The notes beneath the pieces are model-generated. The model searched no databases and had not been told where the DNA came from. It worked only from the letters and a program-made list of their open reading frames with translations. Below, in pieces: positions 22,209 to 22,773 of a DNA stretch of 22,773 nt. Within the stretch, counting starts at the first letter, position 1. Each line of letters opens with the position of its first letter. The stretch comes from Saprospiraceae bacterium (GTDB lineage Bacteria > Bacteroidota > Bacteroidia > Bacteroidales > JAIPBB01): positions 1 through 22,773 of the forward strand of contig JAIPBB010000033.1 in assembly GCA_021739805.1 (NCBI GenBank), written 5' to 3'. The position numbers and the translations under genes were made by a program.

Positions 22209-22243
22209 GGGTCCTTAAATATGAAAAAAATATTAGTAGTCGC

Positions 22244-22547
22244 TTATAACCAGTTATTCCGATTAAAGTCAATAGAAAGTAGATAGAAATAAATTTTGTA
22301 AAAGAGGCATAAGGATGCCACAAGCTGGCGGGATCGATTCTAAAAAGTTACAAAGTGCTTTTTTCTTATATAACTTTGGTATTCATTAAATGGACTCCTT
22401 ATTTTTTTTGTGAGAAACTAAAATAAAGTTTGGAGAAAAATGGCACACTATAAATATGATCTGTAATTGCATTTTTTTTCAGGCCTGCCCTTCGAAGTCC
22501 GGTATCTGCAGGACGTAGTAGGGGGTGAAAGATAGAAATCGTTATGT
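22244..22547 (+). other. attC site 16, enlarged
   Basis: R'' is TTATAAC (22244-22250). GCTTATAAC (22242-22250) is the exact complement of GTTATAAGC at the cassette start (20471-20479). R' is GTTATGT (22541-22547). Type B left arm (CCAGTTATTCCGATTAAAGTCAATAG) and right arm (CTTCGAAGTCCGG...CAGGACGTAGTAGG) match sites 14 and 15, but about 120 bp of AT-rich sequence (roughly 22350-22475) is inserted between them. I see no gene in the insert. Confidence 0.8.
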
Positions 22548-22573
22548 GCTCAAAAAAATCTAAAGGTCAAAAG

Positions 22574-22666
22574 ATGGATCAAATAGTACTTTCCGATAAA
22601 GATCAATTCCCAACAGAAGAAATTATATTTTCACATATTCAGAACACCTTACCCCCCGCAAAATGA
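22574..22666 (+). pseudogene. Truncated 5' end of a DUF3788-like gene
   Basis: ATG 22574 opens a 30-codon frame. The first 22 residues (MDQIVLSDKDQFPTEEIIFS, then HI) resemble the conserved N-terminus of DUF3788 proteins as I recall it (LSDKxxxPTxEIIFSHIG), which are normally about 130-150 residues. The similarity stops abruptly and the frame ends with QNTLPPAK. AAGG lies 7 bp upstream, and the R' of attC 16 is 27 bp upstream, so this is the first gene of cassette 17. The break coincides with the end of a probable insertion sequence. Confidence 0.55.
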
Positions 22667-22773
22667 AAGTGCAGTGGTTTTGAAAATTAAGCGTAAATTT
22701 GTACCCGGAAATATTGTGTGAGTTTCATTTAATAATTCGGCCAATCGTTTTGCCGCTCTGTTAAACCTAGGAG
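22649..22773 (-). mobile_element. Possible 3' end of a transposase gene (insertion sequence running off the window)
   Basis: On the minus strand, a frame open to the window edge reads PRFNRAAKRLAELLNETHTI, FPGTNLRLIFK and TTALSFCGG, then TAA at 22649-22651. LLNETxTIFPGTNLRLIY is a pattern I associate with the C-terminus of DDE transposases of Bacteroidota; the specific family cannot be named from 40 residues. It abuts the point where the DUF3788-like gene is cut, as expected for an inserted element. Its left terminal bases would be at about 22640-22650. Confidence 0.4.

Noticed and set aside
16052..22300. Type B repeats as a CRISPR array or as tandem duplications
   Set aside because: Spacing is set by whole genes and the repeats end in GTT/AAC cores that pair with cassette ends; attC explains them.

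Overview
The window most likely comes from a member of the Bacteroidota/Ignavibacteriota lineage. It is AT-rich, and two secreted proteins end in the NYPNPFNPST-type sorting domain used by type IX secretion (T9SS). Several signal peptides have the short hydrophobic form ending in SQ or AQ, and one promoter fits the Bacteroidota TTTG-N19-TAnnTTTG form. Species cannot be named from the sequence.

The main result is that nearly all of the window reads as an integron gene-cassette array. Every intact gene is on the + strand. The single genes or small operons are separated by non-coding blocks of about 130-400 bp. Most blocks begin with an R''-like core (RYYYAAC or GTATAAC type) and end with an R'-like core (GTTRRRY or GTTATAC type), and the next start codon usually follows within 25-80 bp. 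The strongest evidence is that the first 9-13 bp of many cassettes is the reverse complement of the R'' core at that cassette's own 3' end, as expected for cassettes that circularise and recombine at attC. Examples are GTTATACCGC/GCGGTATAAC, GTTAGGTTG/CAACCTAAC, GTTATACTAC/GTAGTATAAC and GTTATAAGC/GCTTATAAC. No integrase or attI is visible; given the orientation they should lie to the left of the window.

Layout. 1-380: 3' part of a group II intron (domains V and VI), which ends inside the R' core of the attC before cassette 1. 381-2718: T9SS-exported Asp-box propeller. 2718-3923: HigBA toxin-antitoxin pair. 3923-4979: lipoprotein. 5224-5941: second HigBA-like pair with a frameshifted toxin. 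6170-8037: lipoprotein, then a beta-barrel-like protein. 8229-9047: beta-barrel-like protein. 9277-10323: multi-pass membrane protein, whose attC holds an IS110-type transposase remnant. 10705-11702: T9SS-exported protein. 11914-16044: a fused restriction-modification gene, frameshifted and split by a Bro-N gene, with small palindromes inserted in frame. 16231-17130: outer-membrane barrel, followed to 17828 by a lipoprotein. 17952-18980: YhcG-type PD-(D/E)xK nuclease. 19064-19682: barrel-like protein. 19844-20308: TonB_C lipoprotein. 20471-22250: serine beta-lactamase-fold hydrolase. 22541-end: 5' stub of a DUF3788-like gene that runs into what looks like an insertion sequence.

The genes do not form a pathway. 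They are a store of independent accessory functions, mainly envelope or secreted proteins and defence or stability genes (toxin-antitoxin, restriction-modification, nuclease). The two toxin-antitoxin cassettes carry clear promoters of their own, whereas most others have too little 5' space for one. The attC sites are unusually long and are mosaics of smaller palindromic repeats. Three single-base losses at homopolymer runs break genes; decay and assembly error cannot be separated from this sequence alone.
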